From: an uncultured Bacteroidales bacterium
GTDB lineage: Bacteria > Bacteroidota > Bacteroidia > Bacteroidales > UBA932
DNA: 38,004 bases
Assembly: GCA_946406095.1 (NCBI GenBank)
Contig: CAMJJO010000002.1
Span: forward strand, 1-38,004
Direction of reading: 5' to 3'
The translations under genes were made by a program, and so were the position numbers. Under the pieces are notes generated by a model. It ran no database searches. It had not been told where the DNA came from and saw only the letters and a list, made by a program, of their open reading frames with translations. Positions 9,024-19,407 of this stretch are shown here, piece by piece (within the stretch, counting starts at the first letter, position 1; each line of letters begins with the position of its first letter).

Positions 9024-9908
9024 TTACTGATTCTCGAGCCAGGAGCCGATGAGCTCCACCCTCTTTGCGAAAACCGGGTAGTCCAGGCTTTCGCTGGTGT
9101 CCCCTTCCCTGTTGGTGTTCATGGTGATTCCGGAAGTGAACATCAGCACAGGTATGCCGCGGTCCAGGAAGAATTTGTGGTCGCTGACCTTGCGGTAGAA
9201 GAGCTCGGTGAAGGAACGGCTCCCGTAGTAGTTGTAGTATAGATGCAGGGCCAGCCCGTAGTTGGCCTTATCCAGGCTGCGCTGGAAGACCGATCCGCCG
9301 AGGATGATGAGATAATCCTTCCAATACCTGTCCGGCGGTGCCAGGGTGCTGCCAAGGATGTCCAGACTGACCACCTTGCGGAGGCGGTGCCTGGCAAGAA
9401 AGGCCTTGAGGGCCTCGGCTCCCGCCATGTTGGCGTTGTGCCCGTCGACGAAGGCGAGGATTATGTCGCTGCGACCCTTGAAACGCTCTGCCAGCGCCAG
9501 CAGGGCGGCCACTCCGGAGGCATTGCTGTCCGCTCCGGGATAGAGCTTCTCCCCCATCTTTCCCAGCCCGTCGTATCCCGCCATCAGCAGGGTGGCGTTC
9601 CTGCATCCTTCGGGGAAAGCGACCAGGTTCCTTCCGACTGCACCGGAAGGGGTGGTGAAACTGTTCACCTGCACCTCATAGCCAAGGGCGCGGAGCCTGC
9701 GGATGATGTGGAAGGCGGCGCCGGTGTTGCCCGGGGAGCCTGTCTTGCGCCCGGCACAGAGGCTGTCCGAGAAGAACTCCACATCTCTTTTCAATGCCGA
9801 TTCCAGTGCCGCCAGCCTCTCGTTCGCAGGCGCGGACGCGGCCGCGTTCGAAACCAAGAGCAGGCAGAGAATGAGAATTATTTTTGCCGGGCGGGCGGAA
9901 ATAGGCAT
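9024..9908 (-). CDS. M28-family peptidase-like secreted protein, probably degenerate at the active site
   Basis: Fold motifs include RKTGSPGNTGAAFHIIRRLRALGYEV, YPGADSNASGVAALLALAERF and SDHKFFLDRGIPVLMFTSG. The start MPISARPAK at 9908 is preferred because the 9977 start overlaps the divergent TPR gene. Confidence 0.82.
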   Translation of the reverse strand: MPISARPAKIILILCLLLVSNAAASAPANERLAALESALKRDVEFFSDSLCAGRKTGSPGNTGAAFHIIRRLRALGYEVQVNSFTTPSGAVGRNLVAFPEGCRNATLLMAGYDGLGKMGEKLYPGADSNASGVAALLALAERFKGRSDIILAFVDGHNANMAGAEALKAFLARHRLRKVVSLDILGSTLAPPDRYWKDYLIILGGSVFQRSLDKANYGLALHLYYNYYGSRSFTELFYRKVSDHKFFLDRGIPVLMFTSGITMNTNREGDTSESLDYPVFAKRVELIGSWLENQ

Positions 9909-9955
9909 AATAAATGTTATATTTGCTAATTGGTGCGTAAAGCACCACAAAAGTA

Positions 9956-12007
9956 ATGAAAAAGTTCGGGCTGGCAATATTCTTTTTGTTCTGTCTGGCG
10001 TTCCAGCCGGTGGGAATCATGCGTGCCCAATACGACAAAGATGTCTTTTTCCTGCGTGGAAGGCAGGCCTTCTCGGATGGGAAATATGCCCTGGCCATCG
10101 AGAACTTCAACGTCCTGGCCCGCCTGGACACCACCGACTACTGGAATTTCTTCTATCGAGGCATCTCCAAATACAATCTCGGGGACGTGCGCGGCGCCCA
10201 GCAGGATTTCGACCGCGCCCTGAGGCTGAACCCCATCTTCACCAACGGCTACCACTACCGCGGCATCACGAAGAGCCGCCAGGGCCAGTATGAAGAGGGC
10301 CTGAAGGATATCGACAAGGCCATCGAACTCCGTCCCGGTTTCGTGGGGCTCTATTTCAGCCGCGGAGTCACCTATTTCCTGGCCCAGCGTTTCGACGAGG
10401 CCATCGCAGATTTCGACCGCTACATCAAGAAAGAGCCCAAGGACCCGGGGGCCTACCTCAACAGGGGCGCATGCCACCTCTTCCAGAAAGACACCCTGCA
10501 GGCGCTCTCCGACTACAATAAGGCCATCAAGCTGGACCGCTACGACCCCGAGGCTTACATCCGCCGCGGGCGGGTATATGCCGCCAGGCAGGATTATGAA
10601 AAGGCCATCGCGGACCTGGACCTTGCCATCCGGCTGGATTCCACCAACACCTTTGCCTATTTCAACCGTGCCCTGATGTATGCCGACAGCAACAATCCCA
10701 AGGCCGCCATGGACGATCTGGACCGGGTGCTGAAGGAAGAGCCGGGCAATGCCCTCACCCTCTACAACAGGAGCCTCCTGAAGGCCCAGGTCGGGGATTT
10801 CGAGTCTGCACTGGACGACATGGACCGTGTGATTGGCATCAACCCCGGCAACGTGCTGGCATATTTCAACAGGGCCGGCTACTTCATAGAGATGGGCCGC
10901 TGGCAGGATGCCCTGGAAGACTATAACATGGCCATAGCCCTCTATCCGGACTTTGCCAAGGCGTATATGAACCGTTCCTACGTAGAAAACCGCATGGGCC
11001 GCAAGAAGGCCTCGAAGGCAGACTACGAGATAGCGCGAAAGAAGGTCGCCGAATACGAGAGCAAGCACGCCGAAGGCAAGGCGGACTTTGCCGACACCAC
11101 CCGCAAATACAGCTCTCTGCTGGCTCTGGATGCAGATTTTGCAAAAAAGGACTTCGACAACGAACTGCTTCAGCACAGGGACATCGACATCCGCCTCAAG
11201 CCGCTCTACAAGTTCCGCATCGCAGGCAATGAAGAGGAAGCGGCTCTGGTCTTCAACAGGGACTTCGAGCATCCTCTGGTCGAGAGGTTCCTCAGCGCCG
11301 TCCCGATCCCCGTCACTGTCACCAACGAAGACCTTCAGGCAGTGCGCCTCGGGAGGAGCCTCGGCAGCATTCTGGCAGGCGACAGCAGCAGCGGGCCGGG
11401 CAAGGTCGATCTCACGCCTTCCGCAATCAGCTTCATCCAGGGCATCTACGAGGTGCAGAACAAGCAATACAATGCAGCCCTCACCTGCTTCGACCGGGCG
11501 GCCAGACAGGCCACCGACGATGTGACCAAAGACCGTTATGCCCGTTTCTACAAGGCATTCTATCTGATGAACCGAGGGGTTCTGAGGGCGGAGATGATAG
11601 ATTTCATCGCCAGCATGGAGCGCAACGTCCAGACCCTCACCATGGACGATCAGGGAGCCATCCGTGCCCGCGTCAGCGACCGCGTGGACCGCAACTACGA
11701 CTATTCCGAGGCCATCGCCGACATGCGGGAGGCCATCCGCATCCTGCCGGACATCCCCTATCTGTACTTCAACCTGGGCAACCTGTACTGCCTGTCCAGC
11801 CAGATGGTAGAGGCCATAGAGAACTACGGCAAGGCCATCGCCATCTTCCCCTACATGGGAGACGCATACTTCAACAGGGGCCTGGCCCTCATATTCATAA
11901 AAGACAAGGAGAAGGGATGCATAGACCTCTCCCGCGCCGGTGAACTTGGCGTGGCGGATGCCTACAGCGTCATTTCCAAATACTGCAAGGAGGATGATCA
12001 GCAATAA
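9956..12007 (+). CDS. Tetratricopeptide-repeat (TPR) protein, secreted/periplasmic
   Basis: 683 aa with many ~34-aa repeats (YDPEAYIRRGRVYAARQDYEKAIADLDLAIRLD, NTFAYFNRALMYAD, etc.); N-terminal signal sequence. Confidence 0.92.
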   Translation: MKKFGLAIFFLFCLAFQPVGIMRAQYDKDVFFLRGRQAFSDGKYALAIENFNVLARLDTTDYWNFFYRGISKYNLGDVRGAQQDFDRALRLNPIFTNGYHYRGITKSRQGQYEEGLKDIDKAIELRPGFVGLYFSRGVTYFLAQRFDEAIADFDRYIKKEPKDPGAYLNRGACHLFQKDTLQALSDYNKAIKLDRYDPEAYIRRGRVYAARQDYEKAIADLDLAIRLDSTNTFAYFNRALMYADSNNPKAAMDDLDRVLKEEPGNALTLYNRSLLKAQVGDFESALDDMDRVIGINPGNVLAYFNRAGYFIEMGRWQDALEDYNMAIALYPDFAKAYMNRSYVENRMGRKKASKADYEIARKKVAEYESKHAEGKADFADTTRKYSSLLALDADFAKKDFDNELLQHRDIDIRLKPLYKFRIAGNEEEAALVFNRDFEHPLVERFLSAVPIPVTVTNEDLQAVRLGRSLGSILAGDSSSGPGKVDLTPSAISFIQGIYEVQNKQYNAALTCFDRAARQATDDVTKDRYARFYKAFYLMNRGVLRAEMIDFIASMERNVQTLTMDDQGAIRARVSDRVDRNYDYSEAIADMREAIRILPDIPYLYFNLGNLYCLSSQMVEAIENYGKAIAIFPYMGDAYFNRGLALIFIKDKEKGCIDLSRAGELGVADAYSVISKYCKEDDQQ

Positions 12008-12803
12008 GATAGTGTTCCAGTCCCTTTCCAGCGGCAGCTGCGGCAACTGCTACTTTCTCCACATAGACGGAGAAGAAGGCGGGGCGGGAATCATCATCGA
12101 CGCCGGAGTCAGCATGCGCAGGCTTAAGATGGAGCTGCTCAAGAACGGTTTCACCTACGACGACATCGATGCGGTGCTGATAACCCACGACCATATGGAC
12201 CACATCCACAACCTGGGGCCCTACTGCAAGCGTCTGACCAAACCCGTATGGATGACGCGCAAGCTCCGGGGATCGCTCGCGACCCATTGGATGACAGGAG
12301 AATACCTGGGGCCGGTGGTGAAGAACCTCAATGACGAAGGCTGGTCCGAGATCGTGCCCGGGAGGATACGCGCCAGGCATTTCATAGTGCCTCACGATGC
12401 CACTCAGACAGTCGGTTACTGCATCGACCTGGAAGGATATATCTTCGTGATAATGACCGACATAGGCCGGATGACCGACGAGGCTCTGGGCTATGCTTCC
12501 CAGGCGTCCACCGTGGTGATCGAGGCGAATTACGATCTCAACATGCTCCGCAGCGGCCCATACCCCATCGACCTCCAGAACCGCATCTGCGGCGGGCACG
12601 GGCATCTTTCCAATGCCGAATGTGCCGATGCCATCAGGGATTTCGTGCATCCCGGACTGGAGAACATCTTCCTCTGCCACCTGAGCGAACACAACAATAC
12701 CCCGCGGAAAGCGACCGAAGCCTGCGAGCCCGCCATAGAGGGCACTGGAATAAGGCTTCTGGCCCTGCCGCGTCAAAGCGCATCACCGATGTTCATATTG
12801 TAA
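11994..12803 (+). CDS. MBL-fold metallohydrolase (YycJ/WalJ-like)
   Basis: FQSLSSGSCGNCYFL N-terminus and zinc motif ITHDHMDHIHNLG. ATG at 11994 overlaps the TPR gene end by 14 nt; the ORF-track start at 11940 lies deeper in the TPR CDS. Confidence 0.88.
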   Translation: MISNKIVFQSLSSGSCGNCYFLHIDGEEGGAGIIIDAGVSMRRLKMELLKNGFTYDDIDAVLITHDHMDHIHNLGPYCKRLTKPVWMTRKLRGSLATHWMTGEYLGPVVKNLNDEGWSEIVPGRIRARHFIVPHDATQTVGYCIDLEGYIFVIMTDIGRMTDEALGYASQASTVVIEANYDLNMLRSGPYPIDLQNRICGGHGHLSNAECADAIRDFVHPGLENIFLCHLSEHNNTPRKATEACEPAIEGTGIRLLALPRQSASPMFIL

Positions 12804-12825
12804 TTTTGATTACCTTTGTAGATTG

Positions 12826-14658
12826 ATGAAAGCATTCTGGTCGATGTTGCGGCGCTATGTGCGGCCGTACAGAAAATACCTCGGAGGTTCGGTGCTGATG
12901 AACGTTCTCAGCGCCGTCTTCAACATATTCTCCTTCACCCTCATAATCCCCGTGCTGAAGATCATCTTCCAGATGGAAGAGGCATCCTACAGATTCATGC
13001 CCTGGGGCAGCGGCGATTTCAAAGAGGTGCTGGTGAACAACTTCTACTGGTTCGTCGCCCAATACATGGAGAATCACGGCCCGATAGTGACCCTGCTCGT
13101 GCTGGCCGGCCTGCTGATAGTGATGACGGCCCTCAAGACCTCCTGCTACTTCGGTTCCACCGCCGTGATGGTGCCCATGCGCACCGGAATAGTGAAAGAT
13201 ATGCGCATGCAGATCTACAACAAGATCCTGGGGCTGCCCTTAGGATTCTTCTCTCAGGAGCGCAAAGGGGACATAATCGCCCGCATGAGCGGAGATGTTC
13301 AGGAGGTGGAGAGTTCCATCACCGGCTCGCTGGACATGCTCATCAAGAACCCTATCCTGATAGTGTTCTACCTCGGCACCCTGATATTCATTTCCTGGAA
13401 GTTGACCCTCTTCGTGCTGGTTTTCGCTCCGCTGATGATGTGGCTGATGGGCGTGATAGGGCGCAACCTGAAGAAGAAATCCGCCGAGGCCCAGGTGCTC
13501 TGGAGCGATACCATGAGCCAGGTGGAAGAGACCCTCGGTGGCCTCCGCGTGATAAAGGCCTTCCTGGCAGAGAAGACGATGAGCCAGCGCTTCGACAAGG
13601 TGACCGGTGCAATGCGGCATAAGAACACCCGTGTCGCCACCCGCCAGGCCCTGGCCCACCCCGTGAGCGAATTCCTGGGCACGATGATGATTTGCATAGT
13701 GCTCTGCTTCGGCGGCTTCCTGATCATAAAGGACGAATCTTTCATCGACGCCCCGACCTTCATCTTCTACATGGTGATCCTCTATAGCGTCATCCAGCCT
13801 ATAAAGGACTTCTCCAAAGCCGCCTACAACATCCCCAAGGGCCTGGCCTCGATGGAACGCATAGACAAGATCCTGAACGCCCAGAACAACATCAAAGAAA
13901 GCGAAGGCGCCAAGGACCTTACCGGATTCAACGACGCCATCCGCTTTACCGATGTCGATTTCAGCTACGAAAAGGACGGCCGTCAGATACTTACAGGCAT
14001 CAACCTCGATATCCCCAAGGGCAAGACTGTTGCCATCGTGGGTGCATCCGGAGGCGGCAAATCCACCATGGTGGACCTTATCCCCCGCTTCTATGACGTG
14101 GATTCCGGAAGCATCAGCATAGACGGCACCGATATACGCGAATTCAAACTGGACAGCCTCCGTTCCTTGATGGGCAACGTCAACCAGGAGCCTATCCTCT
14201 TCAACGACACCATCTTCAACAATATCGCCTTCGGCGTGGAAGGAGCCACCGAAGAAGAGGTGATCGAGGCGGCGAAGATCGCAAACGCCCACGAATTCAT
14301 CATGGAGAAGGAAGAAGGCTACCAGACAAACGTAGGCGACCGCGGATGCAAGCTCAGCGGAGGTCAGCGCCAGCGCATCAGCATAGCGCGTGCAGTGCTC
14401 AAGAACCCTCCCATCCTCATCCTGGACGAAGCCACCGCCGCCCTCGACACCGAGAGCGAGCGTGCCGTGCAGGAGGCTCTGGAGCGCCTTATGAGCAACC
14501 GCACCACCATAGCCATCGCCCACCGCCTGAGCACCATCAAGGATGCCGACGAGATCATAGTCGTGGATGAGGGCCGCATAGTCGAACGCGGCCGCCACGA
14601 CGACCTCATCGCCCTGGGAGGGTATTATCGCAAACTTCACGACATGCAGGCCTTATGA
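12826..14658 (+). CDS. ABC transporter, fused permease and ATP-binding domains (MsbA/lipid exporter-like)
   Basis: Walker A GASGGGKST, signature LSGGQRQRISIARA, Walker B ILILDEATAALD, H-loop AHRLSTI; N-terminal transmembrane domain. ATG at 12826 (the track start at 12823 is TTG). Confidence 0.95.
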   Translation: MKAFWSMLRRYVRPYRKYLGGSVLMNVLSAVFNIFSFTLIIPVLKIIFQMEEASYRFMPWGSGDFKEVLVNNFYWFVAQYMENHGPIVTLLVLAGLLIVMTALKTSCYFGSTAVMVPMRTGIVKDMRMQIYNKILGLPLGFFSQERKGDIIARMSGDVQEVESSITGSLDMLIKNPILIVFYLGTLIFISWKLTLFVLVFAPLMMWLMGVIGRNLKKKSAEAQVLWSDTMSQVEETLGGLRVIKAFLAEKTMSQRFDKVTGAMRHKNTRVATRQALAHPVSEFLGTMMICIVLCFGGFLIIKDESFIDAPTFIFYMVILYSVIQPIKDFSKAAYNIPKGLASMERIDKILNAQNNIKESEGAKDLTGFNDAIRFTDVDFSYEKDGRQILTGINLDIPKGKTVAIVGASGGGKSTMVDLIPRFYDVDSGSISIDGTDIREFKLDSLRSLMGNVNQEPILFNDTIFNNIAFGVEGATEEEVIEAAKIANAHEFIMEKEEGYQTNVGDRGCKLSGGQRQRISIARAVLKNPPILILDEATAALDTESERAVQEALERLMSNRTTIAIAHRLSTIKDADEIIVVDEGRIVERGRHDDLIALGGYYRKLHDMQAL

Positions 14659-15062
14659 CGACTCCGAAAACCATACTTGCACGAATCCTTTTCCTGCTCT
14701 ATCTGGGAGCCATCGCCTTGCTGTGCTTCATGCACGTGGACAAACTGCCGGACGTGCAGAAATTCATATTCGGGATACCCACGGACAAGATCGTCCACTT
14801 CGGGATGTTCCTTCCCTTCCCCATACTGGCATATCTGGCATACGACCACCTCACCAACAAGCTCAGCCACGCGATACTGTTCGCGCTGGCCACCATGTTC
14901 ATCGGTCTGGCCATCGCCTACATCACGGAATATGTGCAGGGAACTCTCCCCTACCGTTCTATGGAAATGGCTGACTTCAAGGCAGATGCGCTTGCCATCT
15001 GCATCAGCAGCGTCTTCGTGTTCATAGTAGATGCCACACACCTCCCCGTCCGCAAGAAGTAA
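14655..15062 (+). CDS. VanZ-like family membrane protein
   Basis: 135 aa: DKIVHFGMFLPFPILAYLAY...ITEYVQGTLPYRSMEMADFKADALA, the VanZ-like pattern; ATGA overlap with the ABC gene. Confidence 0.85.
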   Translation: MTTPKTILARILFLLYLGAIALLCFMHVDKLPDVQKFIFGIPTDKIVHFGMFLPFPILAYLAYDHLTNKLSHAILFALATMFIGLAIAYITEYVQGTLPYRSMEMADFKADALAICISSVFVFIVDATHLPVRKK

Positions 15063-15064
15063 TT

Positions 15065-17992
15065 ATGCTGCGTAGAGTCCTGACCATTTCCGCATTCCTG
15101 CTGCTGAGCCTCTCCGCAAGCGCCCAGAAAGCTCTTCTGGAGGCCTTCAAACCGGTCACGGACTCGGTCACCGTGCTCGCGAAGGAGCATTTCGGCGTCA
15201 GATCCTACCTGCATCTGAACAAGGCGATGAAGCGCGGGAAGTATCTGGACCTTTACTTCACCAAGGAACTGGGAGATTATCCCTGGCGTCCTTCGGACCC
15301 GAAATGGTTCCGCAAACAAATCACCGATCTCTGGCCGGAGGAAGCCGCCTCCTACAGCCTGGGCACCGTCTGGTGCGAATCCGTCGACCTGGAGGAACTT
15401 GCCCAGCCGGCCATCGGCAACAACGGGCAGCCCAGGAACTACCGTTTCAAAGTGGATGCTCCTCCACGCAGGCCCTTCATAGAAGAAATCGGTTCCCAGA
15501 AAGCCGACAGAGGCCTGCGCGGGCGCCACATAGCACTCTGGCAGAGCCACGGCCGCTATTACGACAACGGAGCCGGAAACTGGAGCTGGCAGCGTTCCCC
15601 CAACTGGCGCACCACCGAAGACCTCTACACCCAGAGCTACGTGCTCCCCTTCCTTATCCCCATGCTGGAAAGGGCCGGGGCTTATGTGATGACTCCAAGA
15701 GAGAGGGATACCGGTTCCCTGGAGGTCATCTGCGACAACAATCCACATTTCCGCTCCCCCGGCTTCCCCGTCCGCACGCATGGCACATATAAAGAAAAAG
15801 GCGCCTGGAAGGATGCCGGAGAGGGATTCGCCGACAAAAAAGAAGTTTATGTGAAGGACGACAACCCCTTCACCATGGGCAGCGCCCGCCAGGCTTCCTG
15901 CACCGCCGGAAAGGCAAACGCCAGCGTGCGTTGGAATCCGGAGCTGGAGGCGAACGGCCGCCACTGCATCTACATATCCTACAAGACCCTGCCGAACAGC
16001 AGCCCCAACGCCCACTACACCGTTGTCCACAGGGGCGGCAAGAGCGAATTCATAGTCAACCAGAAGATGGGTGGCGGCACCTGGATATTCCTGGGCGAAT
16101 TCGAGCTCGGTCCGGATTCCTACATAAGCCTGGACAACGGCACTCCCGCCGGCCGCAGCCTGGTCAAGGGCAGCGTGGTGACGGCCGATGCGGTGCGTAT
16201 CGGCGGAGGAATGGGCAAGATAGCCCGCGGCAAGGGCAGGGACAGCTCCGAATGGGAGACCTCCGGCCTGCCGTCCTACCTCGAAGGAGCCATGTATTGG
16301 GAGCAGTGGGCCGGAATGCCCTATGAACGCATACATCAGTGGGACAAGGACTACACCTGCGACTTCGCTTCCCGCGGCGAATGGGTGAAGATGATGAAAG
16401 ACGACAAGGACATCCCCGTCGACCTTTCGCTCTCCTTCCACACCGATGCCGGGGTCACCCCCAACGACTCTATAGTGGGGACCCTGGCCATTTATACCCT
16501 CAAGGCAGATGGCAGCCGAAAGTTCACGAACGGCCACGACAGGGCCGCATGCAGGCTGCTTACGGACTGGGTGCAGACCCAGGTCGTGGAGGACCTGCGG
16601 GCAGACTACGATTCGCTGTGGACACGCAGGCAGATCTGGAACCGTTCCTACTCTGAATCCCGCACCACCGACGTGCCGGCAATCCTCCTGGAACTGCTTG
16701 CACATCAGAACTTTGCGGATATGAAGTTCGGGCTGGACCCTGGCTTCCGCTTCGATGTCTGCAGGTCCGTCTACAAGGGTATACTCAAGTTCCTGAGCAC
16801 TTACTACGGCGAGTCCTACGTGGTGGCTCCCCTGCCTGTCAAGGATTTCTCCGCCACTTTCGGGGATGATGGTTATGTGGTGCTTAACTGGAGAGCGGCT
16901 TTAGACACCAAGGAACCCACCGCAAACCCTTCCGATTATATAGTGTATACCAGGGTGGATGACGGAGCCTTCGACAACGGAGTCAAGGTGAGCGAATGCC
17001 ACCTGTCCCTCCCCATAGAGAACGGGCACCTTTATTCCTTCATGGTTGAGGCCTGCAACCGCGGCGGACGCAGTTTCCCCTCGGAGGTGCTGAGCATAGG
17101 CCAGGCCTCCGCAGATGCCAAGAAAGTGCTGATAATCAACAATTTCGACCGCATCAGCGCTCCTTCCTGGTTCGATTCCGAAAAGTATGCGGGATTCGAT
17201 TCCAGGCTGGACGGCGGAGTGCCGTACATCAAAGACATCTCCTATGGCGGAGAGAGCTGGGAATACCGCCGGGACAAGAAATACATCAACAACACGGCCC
17301 CCGGTTTCGGTGCCACCGAGATAGACAATGCAGGCTTCCAGCCCGCAGGCAACAGTTTCGACTATCCTGCCGTGCACGGAAAGGCCCTGCTGGACCTGGG
17401 CTACTCTTTCTGCTCCATGAGCCGCAGCGCCTTCGAGAAGGCCCATACAGGGCGTTATTTCGCTCTGGACGTCATCTGCGGCAAGCAGATCAGCACCCTT
17501 GTCGGAAAGCCTGGAAAAGGGCCCAGATTCAGGGTCTTCCCCACTGAATTCAGGAAAGCCCTTAGGGAGGCAACATCCGCAGGGGTGAACGTCCTCATTT
17601 CCGGGGCATACATCGCAACCGATGCCTGGGACGAAATCTACCCTATCGGCGACACCTCATATCAGGAAGATGCACGCTATTTCATCGAGAACGTGCTCGG
17701 CTACCGCTGGTCCACGACAAGAGGCTCCGTGAACGGCCGTGTGCTTTTCGACGGCGAAGACTACCGCTTCTGCCACGAGCCGAACGAAGAGAGCTACTGC
17801 GTGGAGACCGCGGGCGGCATCAAACCAAGTTCCGGAGGCAGGACCATCGCCACATACTCCAACCGCACCGGAGCCGGGGTATACCACCCATTCGACGGTT
17901 ACGGGGTGGTGGCCTGGAGCTTCCCGCTGGAGCTGACCGAAGGTAAAGATAAACTTAAAACCATTATAGATAAGTCTTTGAAACATTTTTAA
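15065..17992 (+). CDS. Secreted N-acetylmuramoyl-L-alanine amidase-like protein with inserted golvesin/CBM-like domain and C-terminal domains (often annotated xanthan lyase-like)
   Basis: Amidase_3-like motifs [32 protein letters not shown] and [15 protein letters not shown]; a beta-rich insertion (~16000-16230) between the second and third; fibronectin-like region [20 protein letters not shown]. Confidence 0.72.
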   Translation: MLRRVLTISAFLLLSLSASAQKALLEAFKPVTDSVTVLAKEHFGVRSYLHLNKAMKRGKYLDLYFTKELGDYPWRPSDPKWFRKQITDLWPEEAASYSLGTVWCESVDLEELAQPAIGNNGQPRNYRFKVDAPPRRPFIEEIGSQKADRGLRGRHIALWQSHGRYYDNGAGNWSWQRSPNWRTTEDLYTQSYVLPFLIPMLERAGAYVMTPRERDTGSLEVICDNNPHFRSPGFPVRTHGTYKEKGAWKDAGEGFADKKEVYVKDDNPFTMGSARQASCTAGKANASVRWNPELEANGRHCIYISYKTLPNSSPNAHYTVVHRGGKSEFIVNQKMGGGTWIFLGEFELGPDSYISLDNGTPAGRSLVKGSVVTADAVRIGGGMGKIARGKGRDSSEWETSGLPSYLEGAMYWEQWAGMPYERIHQWDKDYTCDFASRGEWVKMMKDDKDIPVDLSLSFHTDAGVTPNDSIVGTLAIYTLKADGSRKFTNGHDRAACRLLTDWVQTQVVEDLRADYDSLWTRRQIWNRSYSESRTTDVPAILLELLAHQNFADMKFGLDPGFRFDVCRSVYKGILKFLSTYYGESYVVAPLPVKDFSATFGDDGYVVLNWRAALDTKEPTANPSDYIVYTRVDDGAFDNGVKVSECHLSLPIENGHLYSFMVEACNRGGRSFPSEVLSIGQASADAKKVLIINNFDRISAPSWFDSEKYAGFDSRLDGGVPYIKDISYGGESWEYRRDKKYINNTAPGFGATEIDNAGFQPAGNSFDYPAVHGKALLDLGYSFCSMSRSAFEKAHTGRYFALDVICGKQISTLVGKPGKGPRFRVFPTEFRKALREATSAGVNVLISGAYIATDAWDEIYPIGDTSYQEDARYFIENVLGYRWSTTRGSVNGRVLFDGEDYRFCHEPNEESYCVETAGGIKPSSGGRTIATYSNRTGAGVYHPFDGYGVVAWSFPLELTEGKDKLKTIIDKSLKHF

Positions 17993-18000
17993 ATAACACT

Positions 18001-19407
18001 ATGGAAGAAAAGAAATTCAGACTGGAGTCCGACCTTATCGGCGAACTCGAAGTGCCTGCTGATGCCTACTATGGGGTCCAGACCCAGAGGGCAATCAACA
18101 ACTACAAGATTTCCACTACTCACATGAGCGATTACCCCGAATACATAATCGCAATAGCTTATGTGAAATGGGCGGCCGCAGCAGCCAATGCCGAGCTCGG
18201 TGCACTGGATCCGAAGATTGCAGATGCCATCTGCAAGGCCAGCGAAGAAATAGTCAACGGCAAATTCCACGACCAGTTCCCCGTCGACATGATGCAGGGC
18301 GGCGCAGGTACCTCCGTCAACATGAATGCCAACGAGGTTATCGCCAACAGGGCCCTGGAGATCATGGGACACAAGAAAGGCGAGTATCAGTTCTGCTCCC
18401 CCAACGACCATGTGAACTGCGCTCAGTCCACAAACGATGCCTACCCTACCGCATTCCGCTATACTTTCGTCCGGATGAACAGGCAGCTGGTCAAGGCCCT
18501 GACCGACCTCATCAACTCCTTCCGCGACAAGGGCGAAGAGTTCAAGGATATCCTCAAGATGGGCCGTACACAGCTTCAGGATGCAGTGCCCATGACCTCT
18601 GGACAGGAGTTCAACGCATTCGCAAACAACCTTGAAGAAGAACTTGCGAATCTCGAGCGCAACGCAGTGCTGCTCAAAGAGATAAACATGGGTGGAACCG
18701 CTATCGGAACCGGCCTTAACGCGGTTCCCGGCTTCGCCGAGCTCTGCACCAGGAAGATGTCCGAGCTGACCGGAGATAAATTCGAGAAAGCACCCGACCT
18801 GGTGGAGGCAACACCCGACACCGGCGCCTATGTCAGCTACTCCGCAGCCCTCAAGCGTCTCGCCATCAAACTCAGCAAGATCTGCAACGACCTCCGACTT
18901 ATGGCATCCGGCCCCCGCTGCGGCCTTCACGAGATCAACCTTCCCCCTATGGCCCCCGGTTCTTCAATTATGCCCGGAAAGGTGAATCCCGTTATCCCCG
19001 AGGTCACTAACCAAGTGTGTTTCAAGGTAATAGGCAACGACACCACGGTGGCCTTCGCCGCCGAGGCAGGCCAACTGCAGCTGAATGTGATGGAGCCTGT
19101 GATCGTGCAATCCGTGCTGGAAAGCATCACCTGGTTGACGAACGTGATGAACACCCTGCGCGAGAAGTGCATAGTCGGCATCACCGTCAACAAGGAGCAC
19201 TGCTACGAGATGGTGAAGAATTCAATCGGCATTGTCACCGCCCTGAACCCTTATATCGGATATAAGAACTCGACAAAGGTGGCCAAGGAAGCCCTTGCCA
19301 CCGGAGGCAGCGTCTACGACATCGTCCTGGAGAAAGGTCTGATGAGCAAGGAAGATCTGGACAAAGCACTGGATCCCGTCGCAATGCTTCACGCACACAA
19401 GCTTTAA
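18001..19407 (+). CDS. aspA: Aspartate ammonia-lyase
   Basis: 468 aa fumarase/aspartase superfamily; YYGVQTQRA, signature [12 protein letters not shown]. Confidence 0.95.
   Translation: MEEKKFRLESDLIGELEVPADAYYGVQTQRAINNYKISTTHMSDYPEYIIAIAYVKWAAAAANAELGALDPKIADAICKASEEIVNGKFHDQFPVDMMQGGAGTSVNMNANEVIANRALEIMGHKKGEYQFCSPNDHVNCAQSTNDAYPTAFRYTFVRMNRQLVKALTDLINSFRDKGEEFKDILKMGRTQLQDAVPMTSGQEFNAFANNLEEELANLERNAVLLKEINMGGTAIGTGLNAVPGFAELCTRKMSELTGDKFEKAPDLVEATPDTGAYVSYSAALKRLAIKLSKICNDLRLMASGPRCGLHEINLPPMAPGSSIMPGKVNPVIPEVTNQVCFKVIGNDTTVAFAAEAGQLQLNVMEPVIVQSVLESITWLTNVMNTLREKCIVGITVNKEHCYEMVKNSIGIVTALNPYIGYKNSTKVAKEALATGGSVYDIVLEKGLMSKEDLDKALDPVAMLHAHKL

Noticed and set aside
9909-9977. N-terminal extension of the M28-like ORF (MPARTFSLLLWCFTHQLANITFI)
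   Set aside because: It would cover the whole divergent intergenic region and overlap the TPR start; the internal Met at 9908 begins a good signal peptide.
9926-12046. 706-aa minus-strand ORF antisense to the TPR gene
   Set aside because: Fully antisense to a clear TPR protein; the translation is low-complexity G/V/H/D-rich without family motifs, as expected when the sense strand avoids TTA/CTA/TCA codons.
14951-16705. 584-aa minus-strand ORF antisense to the amidase-like gene
   Set aside because: Overlaps VanZ and the amidase-like protein; composition of a shadow ORF.
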